Positions 52,648 to 61,280 of a DNA stretch of 64,000 nucleotides are shown one piece after another. Made by a program: the position numbers and the translations under genes. The stretch spans positions 1-64,000 of the forward strand of contig JAGWAT010000004.1 of assembly GCA_021296265.1 (NCBI GenBank), given 5' to 3'. The notes under the pieces are model-generated. The model was given only the letters and a program-made list of their open reading frames with translations, ran no database searches and was not told where the DNA came from. How positions within the stretch are numbered: position 1 is the stretch's first letter; every line of letters begins with the position of its first letter. This DNA is from Alphaproteobacteria bacterium (GTDB lineage Bacteria; Pseudomonadota; Alphaproteobacteria; TMED109).

Positions 52648-53313
52648 TTACCGCGGCGCACGCCAACCGGCAGACAGCGCCTCCTGCTCCGAGCAGAACC
52701 AGCGTTCCCCCTTCGCCGCATCGATGCGCGTACGCGCATAGAACCGTCCACCGGGCACGTGGTAAATCCGTTCGCCGCTGCGGCTGATATTGCCCTTGAT
52801 CCGGCATCCCGTCTGCGGTTTCGTGAGAACCTCTCCGGTGCCGGCAAGCCGCTTTCCCCGACGCCACTCCCACGGCGCAACGAATTCGCCGCGCCAGACG
52901 CCGCGCCGTGCAGCCTGCGCCGCGGCCTCCTGATGGACGTAGTCCACAGCGTAACGCCGATACGCAAGCGCCCATCCTTGGGCGACCATCCACGCGTTCA
53001 AGTCAGCGCCGCCAGACCTGCAGACAGCCACCGTCCGGCCATAGCGATCCGTGTCGGTTGCTGTGCACGCCACGCGACGGTCAGCAATGAACGCGACGAG
53101 CGCCCGCGTCGCTTCCGCCCCGCAGTCCCACGGCTCCCCTCGGACGGAGCACGTCTGTCGCCGTTCCGGCGCATCGATGCCGTGCAGACGGATGCGCTCC
53201 GCGCCGATCTGCAAGGTGTCTCCATCCAGGGCCGTGGGGTGCCCGGCAATGTCGGCGCGCGCGGGCCACGGAACGAGAAAGGCCACCAGCGCCCATCGAA
53301 TCAGGAATGCCAT
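52648..53313 (-). CDS. Secreted thermonuclease-family (SNase-like) protein
   Basis: 221 residues. A signal peptide (FLIRWALVAFLVPWPARADI) precedes a staphylococcal-nuclease fold: LDGDTLQIGAERIRLHGIDAPERRQTC, DRYGRTVAVCR and MVAQGWALAYRRYA, which includes the expected Asp/Arg/Glu catalytic pattern (DAPERR). After the fold there is an extra C-terminal domain with GCRIKGNI, ERIYHVPGGRFYART and GERWFCSEQEALSAGW. Role likely extracytoplasmic nucleic acid degradation, not related to heme. It separates hemA from hemC. Confidence 0.85.
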   Translation of the reverse strand: MAFLIRWALVAFLVPWPARADIAGHPTALDGDTLQIGAERIRLHGIDAPERRQTCSVRGEPWDCGAEATRALVAFIADRRVACTATDTDRYGRTVAVCRSGGADLNAWMVAQGWALAYRRYAVDYVHQEAAAQAARRGVWRGEFVAPWEWRRGKRLAGTGEVLTKPQTGCRIKGNISRSGERIYHVPGGRFYARTRIDAAKGERWFCSEQEALSAGWRAPR

Positions 53314-53408
53314 CGCGCCGTCCCACTTCGCTGGGGCAAGGCAACGGCCCTCACCCAGTTGCCTCGAGCCACCACGCGCCATTGACATCCTGCCCCCATG
53401 TCCGACAT

Positions 53409-53706
53409 CTCCGGACGGTGGGTGGCAGGGCCCGCTTGACCTGTTGCGTCGTCGACAAAGTGCAACAGTCGGTCCGTCGTCGTGACAATGTCTTCGATCT
53501 TCGATCTCCGATCTCGCCTGAGCTTCGAGCATCGGGATCGAGTTGATCAGCAGTGATTGGTTCGGGATGAGCTTCCCGATGTTCCAAAGCTCTGCTGGCG
53601 CCGTGCAGGCGGCCCTGCAGCTGCGAGGAATGGCCTTTGTCTCAGTTTCCGAAGCCGGTGGCAAATTCGGAAGTTCATCGAAAGGACGATCAGGATCAAA
53701 GGTCAT
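53409..53706 (-). pseudogene. Fic family protein, N-terminal remnant
   Basis: From the ATG at 53706 the frame matches the Fic N-terminal domain: PDRPFDELPNLPPASETETKA, LIPNQSLLINSIPMLEAQARSEIE. A 7-base tandem duplication (TTCGATC twice, 53493-53506) then shifts the frame. After skipping it the text continues with DIVTTTDRLLHFVDDAT, as expected for Fic, and fades out by about 53410. The catalytic Fic motif HPFxxGNGR is not present. Clear pseudogene. Confidence 0.8.
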
Positions 53707-54028
53707 GGCGCTGTATCGTGCTCTTGTCGACGCGGTTCGCGGATATGTTGAGTTCCTCGACATGTCACGTCCATGTATCGAAGAAGATCATATAGTTCGA
53801 CATGTTCCGCCGTAGCAGGCTAGCGAGCCAGCAATGCTGAACGCTGTTGGCCCGGGAGCAGACGCGACCCGGCAGTGCGGCTCGTACTGGCCCGGCAGAC
53901 GGATACCGGCGGATCACCAATCTAGCGGTCGTTAAGGTAGTCCTTTGCGACCTCCGCGCAGATGGGGACGCGCGCTGTCAGCGTCTCCGGCTGGGGTGAG
54001 TCATTTCGGCACCCGAGGGGAGAAGCGG
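53707..54028. other. Intergenic region between Fic remnant and hemC
   Basis: 322 bases. No gene is recognisable on either strand. It should contain the promoter of the hemC operon; a ribosome binding site (GGGGAG) stands at the hemC end. Confidence 0.5.
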
Positions 54029-54970
54029 ATGAGGCTGCGCATCGGCACACGCAACTCCCACTTGGCGCGTACCCAGTCTGAGAGCATCGCAGAACAGCTC
54101 GTCGCAGCCGGTCACACCACCGAACTGGTGCCGATCATCACTGCCGGCGACCGCTCGAGGGCACCCGTGTTCGCATCCATCGGACCCCAAGGCGTCTTCG
54201 TGCGGGAAATCAATCAGGCCCTGGCTACAGGGTCCATCGATCTTGCCGTGCACTCATACAAGGATGTCCCCACAAACGGCCCAGACGAGCTCGCCATCGC
54301 GGCCGTACCGCCACGGATCGATGCCGCGGACTGCCTGCTCATTCGCACCGAGCTCGTGGACCGCGGCAACGGAATCCTGCCGTTACCCGAAGGAGCGCGG
54401 GTGGGAACTTCTTCTGTGCGCCGGCAGGCATGGCTCAATCATCTCCGCGCAGACCTCAGGCCCGAGCCTCTTCGGGGCAACGTGCCCACACGCATTCGAC
54501 GCCTTCAGGAAGGTGGTTATGACGCGATCGTGCTGGCGGCGGCCGGCCTTGAGCGTCTCCAAACCAGCGGACCAGACGAACTAACGGTCTTCAGGTCTGA
54601 ACGCATTACCGTCGAGCGCCTGGATCCGGAACGATTCGTGCCTGCGCCTGCCCAGGGCGCGCTGGCTCTGCAATGCCGGCGAGACCGCGCAGATGTGCGC
54701 GAAGCGCTGGCTCCGCTCGACCATTCGGCCACCCGCAATGCCATCGATGCCGAGCGACTGCTGCTGGCTCGGCTGGAAGGCGGCTGCGAACTGGCGTTCG
54801 GGGCGTACTGCGACTCCAGCGATAGTAAATGCGTCATGCACGCGATGCTGGAGCGGAAGGGCCACATATCGGTGGAAACGCGCCACGGCGCCGAGCCTTT
54901 GGCCGTGGCTGACGATCTGTGGAGGCTGTTGAACTCTACGCGAAGCGGCACCCCGTCGACTTCCTGCTAG
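54029..54970 (+). CDS. hemC: Porphobilinogen deaminase
   Basis: Joins four porphobilinogens into hydroxymethylbilane. 313 residues from the ATG at 54029, which follows GAGGGGAGAAG. N-terminal IGTRNSHLARTQSE, the ALATGSIDLAVHSYKDVP block with the catalytic Asp region, GTSSVRRQAWL, and the dipyrromethane cofactor cysteine, Cys253, in LEGGCELAFGAYC. First gene of the plus-strand heme run. Confidence 0.95.
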   Translation: MRLRIGTRNSHLARTQSESIAEQLVAAGHTTELVPIITAGDRSRAPVFASIGPQGVFVREINQALATGSIDLAVHSYKDVPTNGPDELAIAAVPPRIDAADCLLIRTELVDRGNGILPLPEGARVGTSSVRRQAWLNHLRADLRPEPLRGNVPTRIRRLQEGGYDAIVLAAAGLERLQTSGPDELTVFRSERITVERLDPERFVPAPAQGALALQCRRDRADVREALAPLDHSATRNAIDAERLLLARLEGGCELAFGAYCDSSDSKCVMHAMLERKGHISVETRHGAEPLAVADDLWRLLNSTRSGTPSTSC

Positions 54971-55060
54971 GCGAGAATTGGAAATGCGGTGCCTCGAAGC
55001 GCGCCATCATGATGGCAATCTGTCCAAAGCTCCGCGCGATACTCCGGCCGAGATACTCTG

Positions 55061-55798
55061 ATGAAGCCGCTTCCCCGCGATCGAATCCTTCTCACGCGAA
55101 CCCGGGAAGGCTGTGCCGAATGGGCCACGGAAATCGAAACGCTCGGGGCGGTGCCGGTCATCTTTCCCTGCATCCAATGTGAAGACATCACGACTTCAGT
55201 GCTGCGCGAGCAGCTGGCGCGGGAAGTGCCGCGCGCCAGATGGATCGCATTCACGTCAAAACGCGGCGTGGCGGCATTTGCGCGCCTGTTTCCGCCGCAC
55301 TCGCTGCCCCTTGGTGGCATCCACGTGGCGGCTGTCGGGCCCGTCACGGCCGAGGAGGCGCGGGCGCGCCTTGGCCGCGTCGACCTGGCCGGAACCGGCC
55401 GGACCGCCGCCGCGCTGGCAGCCGAGCTGGTACCGCGCCTCGCGCCCGACGACCGGGTGCTGATCGCGATCGCCGAGAACGCCGGACGAGCCCTCGAGGA
55501 CGCTCTCGAAATCTCCGGGCATGCCTGCGTGCGCGCTGAGCTCTATCGAACTTCCCCTCTCCCCCGCCTTCACCAAAGGCTAGCCGCCTCGAAACTCAGT
55601 GCGCGCAACGTGTTCCTTGCCAGCCCATCGGCCGTCACGGGTTTCTGCAATCAGGTACGTTTGGATACAACCCTAGATATCTTCACGATCGGCCCGTCGA
55701 CGACCCGAGCGGCACGCGCCGCCAGACTTGACGTGACGAGAGAGGCGCCGCAGCCCGGGCTGCCGGGACTGATGGAGGCACTGCATTGCGCGAACTGA
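55061..55798 (+). CDS. hemD: Uroporphyrinogen-III synthase
   Basis: Closes hydroxymethylbilane into uroporphyrinogen III. 245 residues of the poorly conserved HemD fold: RILLTRTREGCAEWATEIETLG, ARWIAFTSKRGVAAFARLF, VAAVGPVTAEEAR and FLASPSAVTGFCNQVR. The family assignment leans partly on position between hemC and hemB. The end overlaps the hemB start by 13 bases. Confidence 0.9.
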   Translation: MKPLPRDRILLTRTREGCAEWATEIETLGAVPVIFPCIQCEDITTSVLREQLAREVPRARWIAFTSKRGVAAFARLFPPHSLPLGGIHVAAVGPVTAEEARARLGRVDLAGTGRTAAALAAELVPRLAPDDRVLIAIAENAGRALEDALEISGHACVRAELYRTSPLPRLHQRLAASKLSARNVFLASPSAVTGFCNQVRLDTTLDIFTIGPSTTRAARAARLDVTREAPQPGLPGLMEALHCAN

Positions 55799-56787
55799 AG
55801 ATCACACTTCCGGGCCGCGACCGGCCGAGGCGCCTGCGGCGGAGCCGCGCCATGCGGAACCTGGTAGCCGAAACCCACATCGTCCCCAGCCAGTTCGTGC
55901 TGCCACACTTCGTTCTGCCGACGGACGGGGCTGAAGAGCCCGTGTCCGCCATGCCCGGCATCGCCTGCATGGGGGTGGACCGGCTACTTCCCCAGGTGGA
56001 AGCCGACCTCGCCCTCGGAATTCGCACCGTGCTGCTCTTCGGTCAGCCGGCTCCCGGAACCAAGGCTCCGGACGGGCAGGCGGCAGCCGATGACGAAGGC
56101 GCCGTTCAGCGGGCCGTCGCGCGCCTGAAAGATGCATTCGGAGACGATCTGGTCGTGATGACGGATGTCTGTCTCTGCGCCTATACCGACCACGGCCACT
56201 GCGGATTGATCGAGGGAGGCGAAGTAGACAACGACCGTTCTCTCCGGCCCCTCGTCGAAACGGCGCTCAGCCATGCCCGCGCCGGGGCCGACGTCGTCGC
56301 CCCGTCGGACATGATGGACGGGCGCGTCGGCGCGATTCGCGATGCGCTCGATGCCGACGGCCGCCAAGGAGTAGCCATTCTCGCCTATACGGCGAAGTAC
56401 GCCTCGGCCTACTACGGGCCTTTCCGCGAGGCTGCCGATTCCGCTCCGTCGGAAGGTGACCGGCAGGGCTACCAGATGGACAGCCGCAATGTGCTGGAGG
56501 CGATCCGCGAAGCGGAACTGGACGAGCAGGAGAGCGCGGACATGCTCATGGTGAAGCCGGCGCTTCCGTACCTGGACGTGATCGCGGCCGTGCGCGCGGC
56601 CTCGGCCAAGCCGCTCGCCGCCTACAACGTCTCCGGCGAATATTCCGCCGTCAAGGCGGCGGTGGAACGGGGTTGGCTGGACGAGGCCCGGGTGGTGCGG
56701 GAAAACCTGCTGGCGATCGCCCGGGCCGGCGCCGACGTGATCATCACCTACCATTGCCGTGACGCACTCCGGGAGCGGTGGCTGTGA
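55786..56787 (+). CDS. hemB: Porphobilinogen synthase (ALA dehydratase)
   Basis: Condenses two 5-aminolevulinates to porphobilinogen. 333 residues. The metal site is DVCLCAYTDHGHCG with Cys129, Cys131 and Cys139, the zinc-type triad. The two active-site lysines are Lys204 (YTAKYAS) and Lys257 (MVKPALPYLD). The TTG start at 55786 keeps the conserved basic N-terminal arm (RPRRLRRSRAMRNLVAE); an ATG at 55852 would cut it off. It overlaps hemD. Confidence 0.96.
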   Translation: MRELKITLPGRDRPRRLRRSRAMRNLVAETHIVPSQFVLPHFVLPTDGAEEPVSAMPGIACMGVDRLLPQVEADLALGIRTVLLFGQPAPGTKAPDGQAAADDEGAVQRAVARLKDAFGDDLVVMTDVCLCAYTDHGHCGLIEGGEVDNDRSLRPLVETALSHARAGADVVAPSDMMDGRVGAIRDALDADGRQGVAILAYTAKYASAYYGPFREAADSAPSEGDRQGYQMDSRNVLEAIREAELDEQESADMLMVKPALPYLDVIAAVRAASAKPLAAYNVSGEYSAVKAAVERGWLDEARVVRENLLAIARAGADVIITYHCRDALRERWL

Positions 56788-56848
56788 GCCCCGCTGTCAT
56801 AGCCGACGAGCAGGTTTCGGGGCCAACCCGCAGCGGACCGCGGTCTTC

Positions 56849-57922
56849 ATGAAGGGATCCGGCGTCTCGTCGGCTGTGGCCGCGACTCCGCAAGGGGGCG
56901 CAGACTCGCGCACGCTGCTGGACCGTGCGCTTGCGCGTGAGTCGACGGCACGGCGCCCGCTGTGGATCAACCGCCAGGCCGGGCGCTACCTGCCCGAGTA
57001 CCGGAAGCTCCGCGAGCAGCATAGCTTCAAGGAACTGGCGGGCAGCGCCGATCTCGCAGCCGAAGTCACTTTGCAGCCGATCCGGCGATTTCCGCTGGAT
57101 GCGGCAATTATCTTCGCCGACATCATGAGCCCGCTCCCGGCCCTGGGCATCGAGTTCGATTTCGCCCCGGGGCCGGTCGTGGCGGAACCGATCCGGAGTG
57201 CTGCCGACGTGGCGGCCCTGCCGGATGCCGACGTGGCGGAGGCGGCGCCCGAAGTCATCGAGGCGATCGGGCTTGTCCGCCGAGATCTGCCTGCCGACAC
57301 GGCACTCCTAGGATTCTGCGGCGCCCCCTGGACCCTGGCGGCCTATCTCGTCGAGGGCCGGGGCGTCAAGGATTTCCCCCTTCTCCGCGCGTTCGCAGCG
57401 GCTGAGCCCCAGGCGCTCGAGCGGCTGCTGGCCCGTCTTTCCCGCCTCATGGCGAACTACCTGATCCGTCAGGGTCAAGCCGGCGCCAACGCGGTACAGA
57501 TATTCGATTCGTGGGCCGGCCTGTTACCGCGTACTGCCTGGCAACGTCTCGTCAGGCCGCATCTCGAGTCCATGCTGGACGCGGTCGGCGACGCCGGGAT
57601 CAAGCGAATCCTTTTCGTGAACAACGCCCCTCATCTCGTCGAGGCCTACGCCGAGCTGCCGGCGGAGGGGCTGGCCGTGGACTGGCGGATTAATCTCCGG
57701 GCATTACAGGACCGCCACGGTGACCGGCGGGCCGTGCAGGGCAACCTCGATCCGGCCATCCTGACCGCAGGTCCCGGACCCACCCGGACGGCAGCGAAGA
57801 CTCTCCTGAACCAGGTGCGCGCACGTGGCCATATCGTCAACCTCGGCCACGGGGTGCTGCCGAACACCCCGGTCGAAAGCGTCGCGGCGCTTGTGGAGAC
57901 CGTGCATGGCGAGGCACATTGA
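56849..57922 (+). CDS. hemE: Uroporphyrinogen decarboxylase
   Basis: Removes four carboxyls from uroporphyrinogen III to give coproporphyrinogen III, the last shared intermediate before the protoporphyrin and coproporphyrin routes diverge. 357 residues. RRPLWINRQAGRYLPEYRKLR and the catalytic Asp in FADIMSPLPALGIEFDF are visible, then FCGAPWTLAAYLVEG and QIFDSWAGLLP. ATG at 56849 chosen for length. Confidence 0.96.
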   Translation: MKGSGVSSAVAATPQGGADSRTLLDRALARESTARRPLWINRQAGRYLPEYRKLREQHSFKELAGSADLAAEVTLQPIRRFPLDAAIIFADIMSPLPALGIEFDFAPGPVVAEPIRSAADVAALPDADVAEAAPEVIEAIGLVRRDLPADTALLGFCGAPWTLAAYLVEGRGVKDFPLLRAFAAAEPQALERLLARLSRLMANYLIRQGQAGANAVQIFDSWAGLLPRTAWQRLVRPHLESMLDAVGDAGIKRILFVNNAPHLVEAYAELPAEGLAVDWRINLRALQDRHGDRRAVQGNLDPAILTAGPGPTRTAAKTLLNQVRARGHIVNLGHGVLPNTPVESVAALVETVHGEAH

Positions 57923-58051
57923 CCGAGAGCCGGCAGCGCTGATCTTGGCGGGCGGGAAGTGTCGAAACGGCCGAAACCCGACCAGGCGTCGCTCGTACGA
58001 GGCCAACCAATCGACCGCGCCCACCCCAGTACTTCTGGAGCGGAGGGTTCC

Positions 58052-58819
58052 ATGACGGAGCAGCACGGGCATGATCCGGAACATCAGAGTGGTCCAGAGC
58101 CCATCGACATCAGCGAAAAGGGAAGGCGAGGTGCGACGCCGATCTCTCTTGATCGGCGTCTGTTCATGCGGTTCACGGCCTACGGGGGCTGCTCGGATCC
58201 CGCCCCGGTGATCGACGCACTCACGGCCGCCGGCGTGGTGGGGGCCTTGTACCTTGAGGTTGGTGACCCGACCGGCGTCGGGCTGGCGGTGGTGAACGAA
58301 GATCCGGACTACTTCGTGGACGACCTCCGCGTCCTGTTGAACCGCGAGCCGTTCGCGAACCTCGCGCGCAAGGAAGAGTTCGAGATGTTCGGCCGCACCT
58401 ACGCGATCGGTTACGAATCGGATCTCGAGCACGTGCTCTTCAGCCGCCCGATCGAGCGGATCACTGACCCGGCCCTGCGGTGGGCGGTCTGGTACCCGCT
58501 CCAGCGCACCAAGGGCTTTGCGGCGCTGGACGCAGGCCATCAGCGACAGATCCTCGCTGAACACGGAACGCTCGGGCACCGCTTCGGATCGGCCGGGTTG
58601 GCCCACGACATCCGGCTCGCCTGCCACGGTCTCGACAAACACGACAACGACTTCATCGTGGGGCTCGTTGGCGCGGAGCTGCACCCCCTGTCCGCCGTGG
58701 TGCAGGCCATGCGCGGCACCGAGCAGACCTCACAGTACCTGGACAGCCTGGGACCGTTCTTTGTGGGGCGTGTCGCCTGGCAGGGCCGCGGTGCGATTCC
58801 GGACGGTTCTCCGGAGTGA
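58052..58819 (+). CDS. Chlorite-dismutase-family protein, candidate coproheme decarboxylase
   Basis: Heme protein of the Cld/ChdC (HemQ) family, 255 residues. The family core runs from RRLFMRFTAYGGC to YLDSLGPFFVGRVAW. Tyr148 (in WYPLQR) lines up with the catalytic tyrosine of coproheme decarboxylases (VYPMSK in Staphylococcus aureus), and His171 (LAEHG) with the proximal heme ligand; the loop between is shorter. The distal residue cannot be assigned. It starts after GGAGGG and its stop overlaps the ferrochelatase GTG. Position in the heme operon argues for coproheme-to-heme conversion, not chlorite detoxification. Confidence 0.85.
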   Translation: MTEQHGHDPEHQSGPEPIDISEKGRRGATPISLDRRLFMRFTAYGGCSDPAPVIDALTAAGVVGALYLEVGDPTGVGLAVVNEDPDYFVDDLRVLLNREPFANLARKEEFEMFGRTYAIGYESDLEHVLFSRPIERITDPALRWAVWYPLQRTKGFAALDAGHQRQILAEHGTLGHRFGSAGLAHDIRLACHGLDKHDNDFIVGLVGAELHPLSAVVQAMRGTEQTSQYLDSLGPFFVGRVAWQGRGAIPDGSPE

Positions 58820-59919
58820 GTGAAGCGCCGTTCGCCGATCCGACTGCTAGGCGGTACGACGCCCTCCTGATCGTTTCGTTCGGCGGGCCGGAAGGGATGG
58901 CGGACGTGGAGCCGTTCCTCGACAACGTGCTCCGCGGATTGACACTGCCTGAGGCTGCACGCCGCAAGGTCGCCGACCGGTATGCGAGATTCGGTGGCGT
59001 CAGTCCCATCGCTGCGCACACCCGGAATCTGGTTGCGGCGGTAGAGGAGGAACTCGCGCGGCGCGAATTTGAGCTGCCCGTTTACCTGGGAAACCGCAAC
59101 TGGCATCCCTTCCTGTCCGACACCCTTCGGACGATGGCGGCAGACGGGATCGGTCGGAGCGCCGCCTTCGTCACGAGCATGTTCAGTTCCTACAACGGCT
59201 GCCGGCGCTACCGCGAGGATCTGCACGATGCTACAAACGGGCTGGAGCAGGCGCCAGCCATCGACCGGCTTCGGTACGGCTACAACCATCCGGGCTTCCT
59301 CAAGGCGTTCGCCGACCGGGTGCACTCCGCACTCGCGGAGATCCCGGCGGAGCGGCGGTCCCGAACGCCGATCCTGTTCACCGCGCACAGTCTGCCCGAG
59401 GCGGCCGCCCGAGCCGCACCCTACGTCGCCCAGTTGCGCGAAGCATGCAGGCTGGTGAGCCTCTCACTGGGCGACCGAAACTCCCGCCGGTGGAGGCTCG
59501 TGTACCAGAGCAACAACGCGCGTTACGGCGGCGAACGATGGCTCGGCCCCGACATCTGTGATGCCGTAGTGGAGGAAAAGGATCGCGGTGAGCAGGACGT
59601 CGTGGTTGCCCCGATCGGTTTTGTCTGCGATCACCTTGAGGTAACCCTGGATCTCGACCAGGAAGCCAAGAACGCGGCTGATGCAGCCGGAATCAACCTC
59701 GTCCGCGCGGGGACGGTCGGAACCCACCCGGCGTTCGTCGCCATGGTCTGCGATCTTCTCCAGGAGCGCTCCGAGCCAGGCTCCGAGCGCATCGCACTCG
59801 GCCGGCACGGACCGAGCCACGACCTCTGCCCCTCCAACTGCTGCCTGTCGGGAAGGCCCGGCCAGCCGGGAGCTGCGCTCGGTGGCAGCCCCTTGCCGGG
59901 CCCTCGGTGGTTCCGATGA
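58816..59919 (+). CDS. hemH: Ferrochelatase of the actinobacterial (coproporphyrin) type
   Basis: Inserts ferrous iron into a porphyrin. 367 residues. LLIVSFGGPEGMADVEPFLDNVLRG, GGVSPI, VYLGNRNWHPFLSDTL, FTAHSLPE and PIGFVCDHLEVTLDLD read like mycobacterial/actinobacterial enzymes, which use coproporphyrin III. Cys129 (SSYNGCRRY) and the C-terminal CPSNCC (Cys338, 342, 343) are likely ligands of a [2Fe-2S] cluster. GTG start overlaps the Cld-type stop (GTGA); its end overlaps the next gene (ATGA). Confidence 0.92.
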   Translation: MSEAPFADPTARRYDALLIVSFGGPEGMADVEPFLDNVLRGLTLPEAARRKVADRYARFGGVSPIAAHTRNLVAAVEEELARREFELPVYLGNRNWHPFLSDTLRTMAADGIGRSAAFVTSMFSSYNGCRRYREDLHDATNGLEQAPAIDRLRYGYNHPGFLKAFADRVHSALAEIPAERRSRTPILFTAHSLPEAAARAAPYVAQLREACRLVSLSLGDRNSRRWRLVYQSNNARYGGERWLGPDICDAVVEEKDRGEQDVVVAPIGFVCDHLEVTLDLDQEAKNAADAAGINLVRAGTVGTHPAFVAMVCDLLQERSEPGSERIALGRHGPSHDLCPSNCCLSGRPGQPGAALGGSPLPGPRWFR

Positions 59920-61280
59920 GGCGCCACACCGGTTCAGACGTCATTGTCGTCGGTGCGGGTCTGGCCGGGCTCAACGCGGCCCTGCACCTGCAGGAAGGGG
60001 GTGCCCGGGTCGAGGTGCTCGAAGCCCGGGATCACGTCGGAGGCCGGGTGCAATCGATGCGGCAGCTGGGCCATTCGCAGGAAGCTGGCGGCACCTACAT
60101 CGGAGCGGGCTACGAACGGATCACGGCGGTCTGCGCGCGGGTCGGCATCGAACTGGTCGACGTCACTCCGATGCTGGCATTCTTCCGGGAGCAGGACCTG
60201 GTGCTGGACGGCGAGCTGATCCGCCAATCCGAATGGCCTGGGCATCCGCGCAACGTCCTCCCGGAATCATTCAAGACGCAAATGCCCTGGACCCTACATC
60301 GCACGCTAGCGGCTCAGGACAACCCTCTCCCCGCTCCCGAGCGGTGGCTCGATCCCGAATTCTCGGTGCACGATGTGTCGGTGCGGTCGTGGCTGACGAG
60401 ATTGGGGCTGGACGAATCGGGAGTGCGGATTGCCTACGATTTGAACCCCAGTTTCGGAAACCACGCCGGCGACGTGTCAGCCTTGCTCCTGTTCTTTCGG
60501 GCAGCCTTCTCCGTCGCCCAACGCCGGTTGGCCCCCGATGGCGTGCTCGGCTATACGGTCGAGAACGGTGTGCAGCGAATTCCGGCGGCCATGTCGGACC
60601 TCCTCGACGAAGAGGTGCAGTTCGGCAAGACCGTCACCGCGATCACCACCGGAAACCACGAAGCGGAGGTCCGCTGTGCCAGCGGTGACGTGCACGTGGC
60701 CCCGCACGTCATCTGCGCGCTGCCAGTCGGCGTGCTCCGTGACGTGATCATCGATCCGACACCGCCGGGACTGCAAGGCGAAGCTTTCCGCTCGCTGGCA
60801 TCCCAGCCGGTCACGCAAATGTATTTCGGGCACCGTTCTCGCTTTTGGGACGAGGATGGACACGCGGCAAGCCTCTTTTCCAATGGGCCAGTCGGAATGC
60901 TGGCGGCCGCGCGAAACGGCCGAGACCCAAAGGAAGTCACAAGTTTTACCGCCTGGAACATGGGCCCAAACGCACGGAAACTGGACTCACTTCCGGAGCA
61001 AGATGCGGTCCGCACGGTATTGAAGGAGATCGAAGCGGTTCGGCCGGCTTCCAAGGGAAAGCTTGAATACCTGGGGCTCAAGGCATGGGATCGGGATCCA
61101 TACACACGCGGAGCGTGGGCATATTACAAACCAGGGCAGATTTCCCGTTTCGCCTCGGAAATGGGACGACCACACGGTCGAATCCAATTCTGCGGCGAGC
61201 ATCTGTCCCGCATCGCCCGAGGCATGGAAGGTGCCATGGAATCGGGCGAGAAGGCTGCTCGCACGATCCTAGGCATGTGA
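59916..61280 (+). CDS. FAD-dependent amine-oxidase-family protein, candidate porphyrinogen oxidase
   Basis: 454 residues. The dinucleotide-binding motif VIVVGAGLAGLNAALHL and EARDHVGGRV are followed by GGTYIGAGYERI, and the C-terminal FAD contact is RIQFCGEHLSRIARGMEGAMESGEKAA. By sequence it is closer to flavin monoamine oxidases than to typical HemY, yet it shares that superfamily. It is translationally coupled to the ferrochelatase (ATG 59916 within ATGA). In this setting it could oxidise coproporphyrinogen III to coproporphyrin III (CgoX role). That is an inference. Confidence 0.78.
   Translation: MRRHTGSDVIVVGAGLAGLNAALHLQEGGARVEVLEARDHVGGRVQSMRQLGHSQEAGGTYIGAGYERITAVCARVGIELVDVTPMLAFFREQDLVLDGELIRQSEWPGHPRNVLPESFKTQMPWTLHRTLAAQDNPLPAPERWLDPEFSVHDVSVRSWLTRLGLDESGVRIAYDLNPSFGNHAGDVSALLLFFRAAFSVAQRRLAPDGVLGYTVENGVQRIPAAMSDLLDEEVQFGKTVTAITTGNHEAEVRCASGDVHVAPHVICALPVGVLRDVIIDPTPPGLQGEAFRSLASQPVTQMYFGHRSRFWDEDGHAASLFSNGPVGMLAAARNGRDPKEVTSFTAWNMGPNARKLDSLPEQDAVRTVLKEIEAVRPASKGKLEYLGLKAWDRDPYTRGAWAYYKPGQISRFASEMGRPHGRIQFCGEHLSRIARGMEGAMESGEKAARTILGM

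Noticed and set aside
53543-53815. 90-codon plus-strand ORF
   Set aside because: It is antisense to the better-supported Fic remnant and matches no family.
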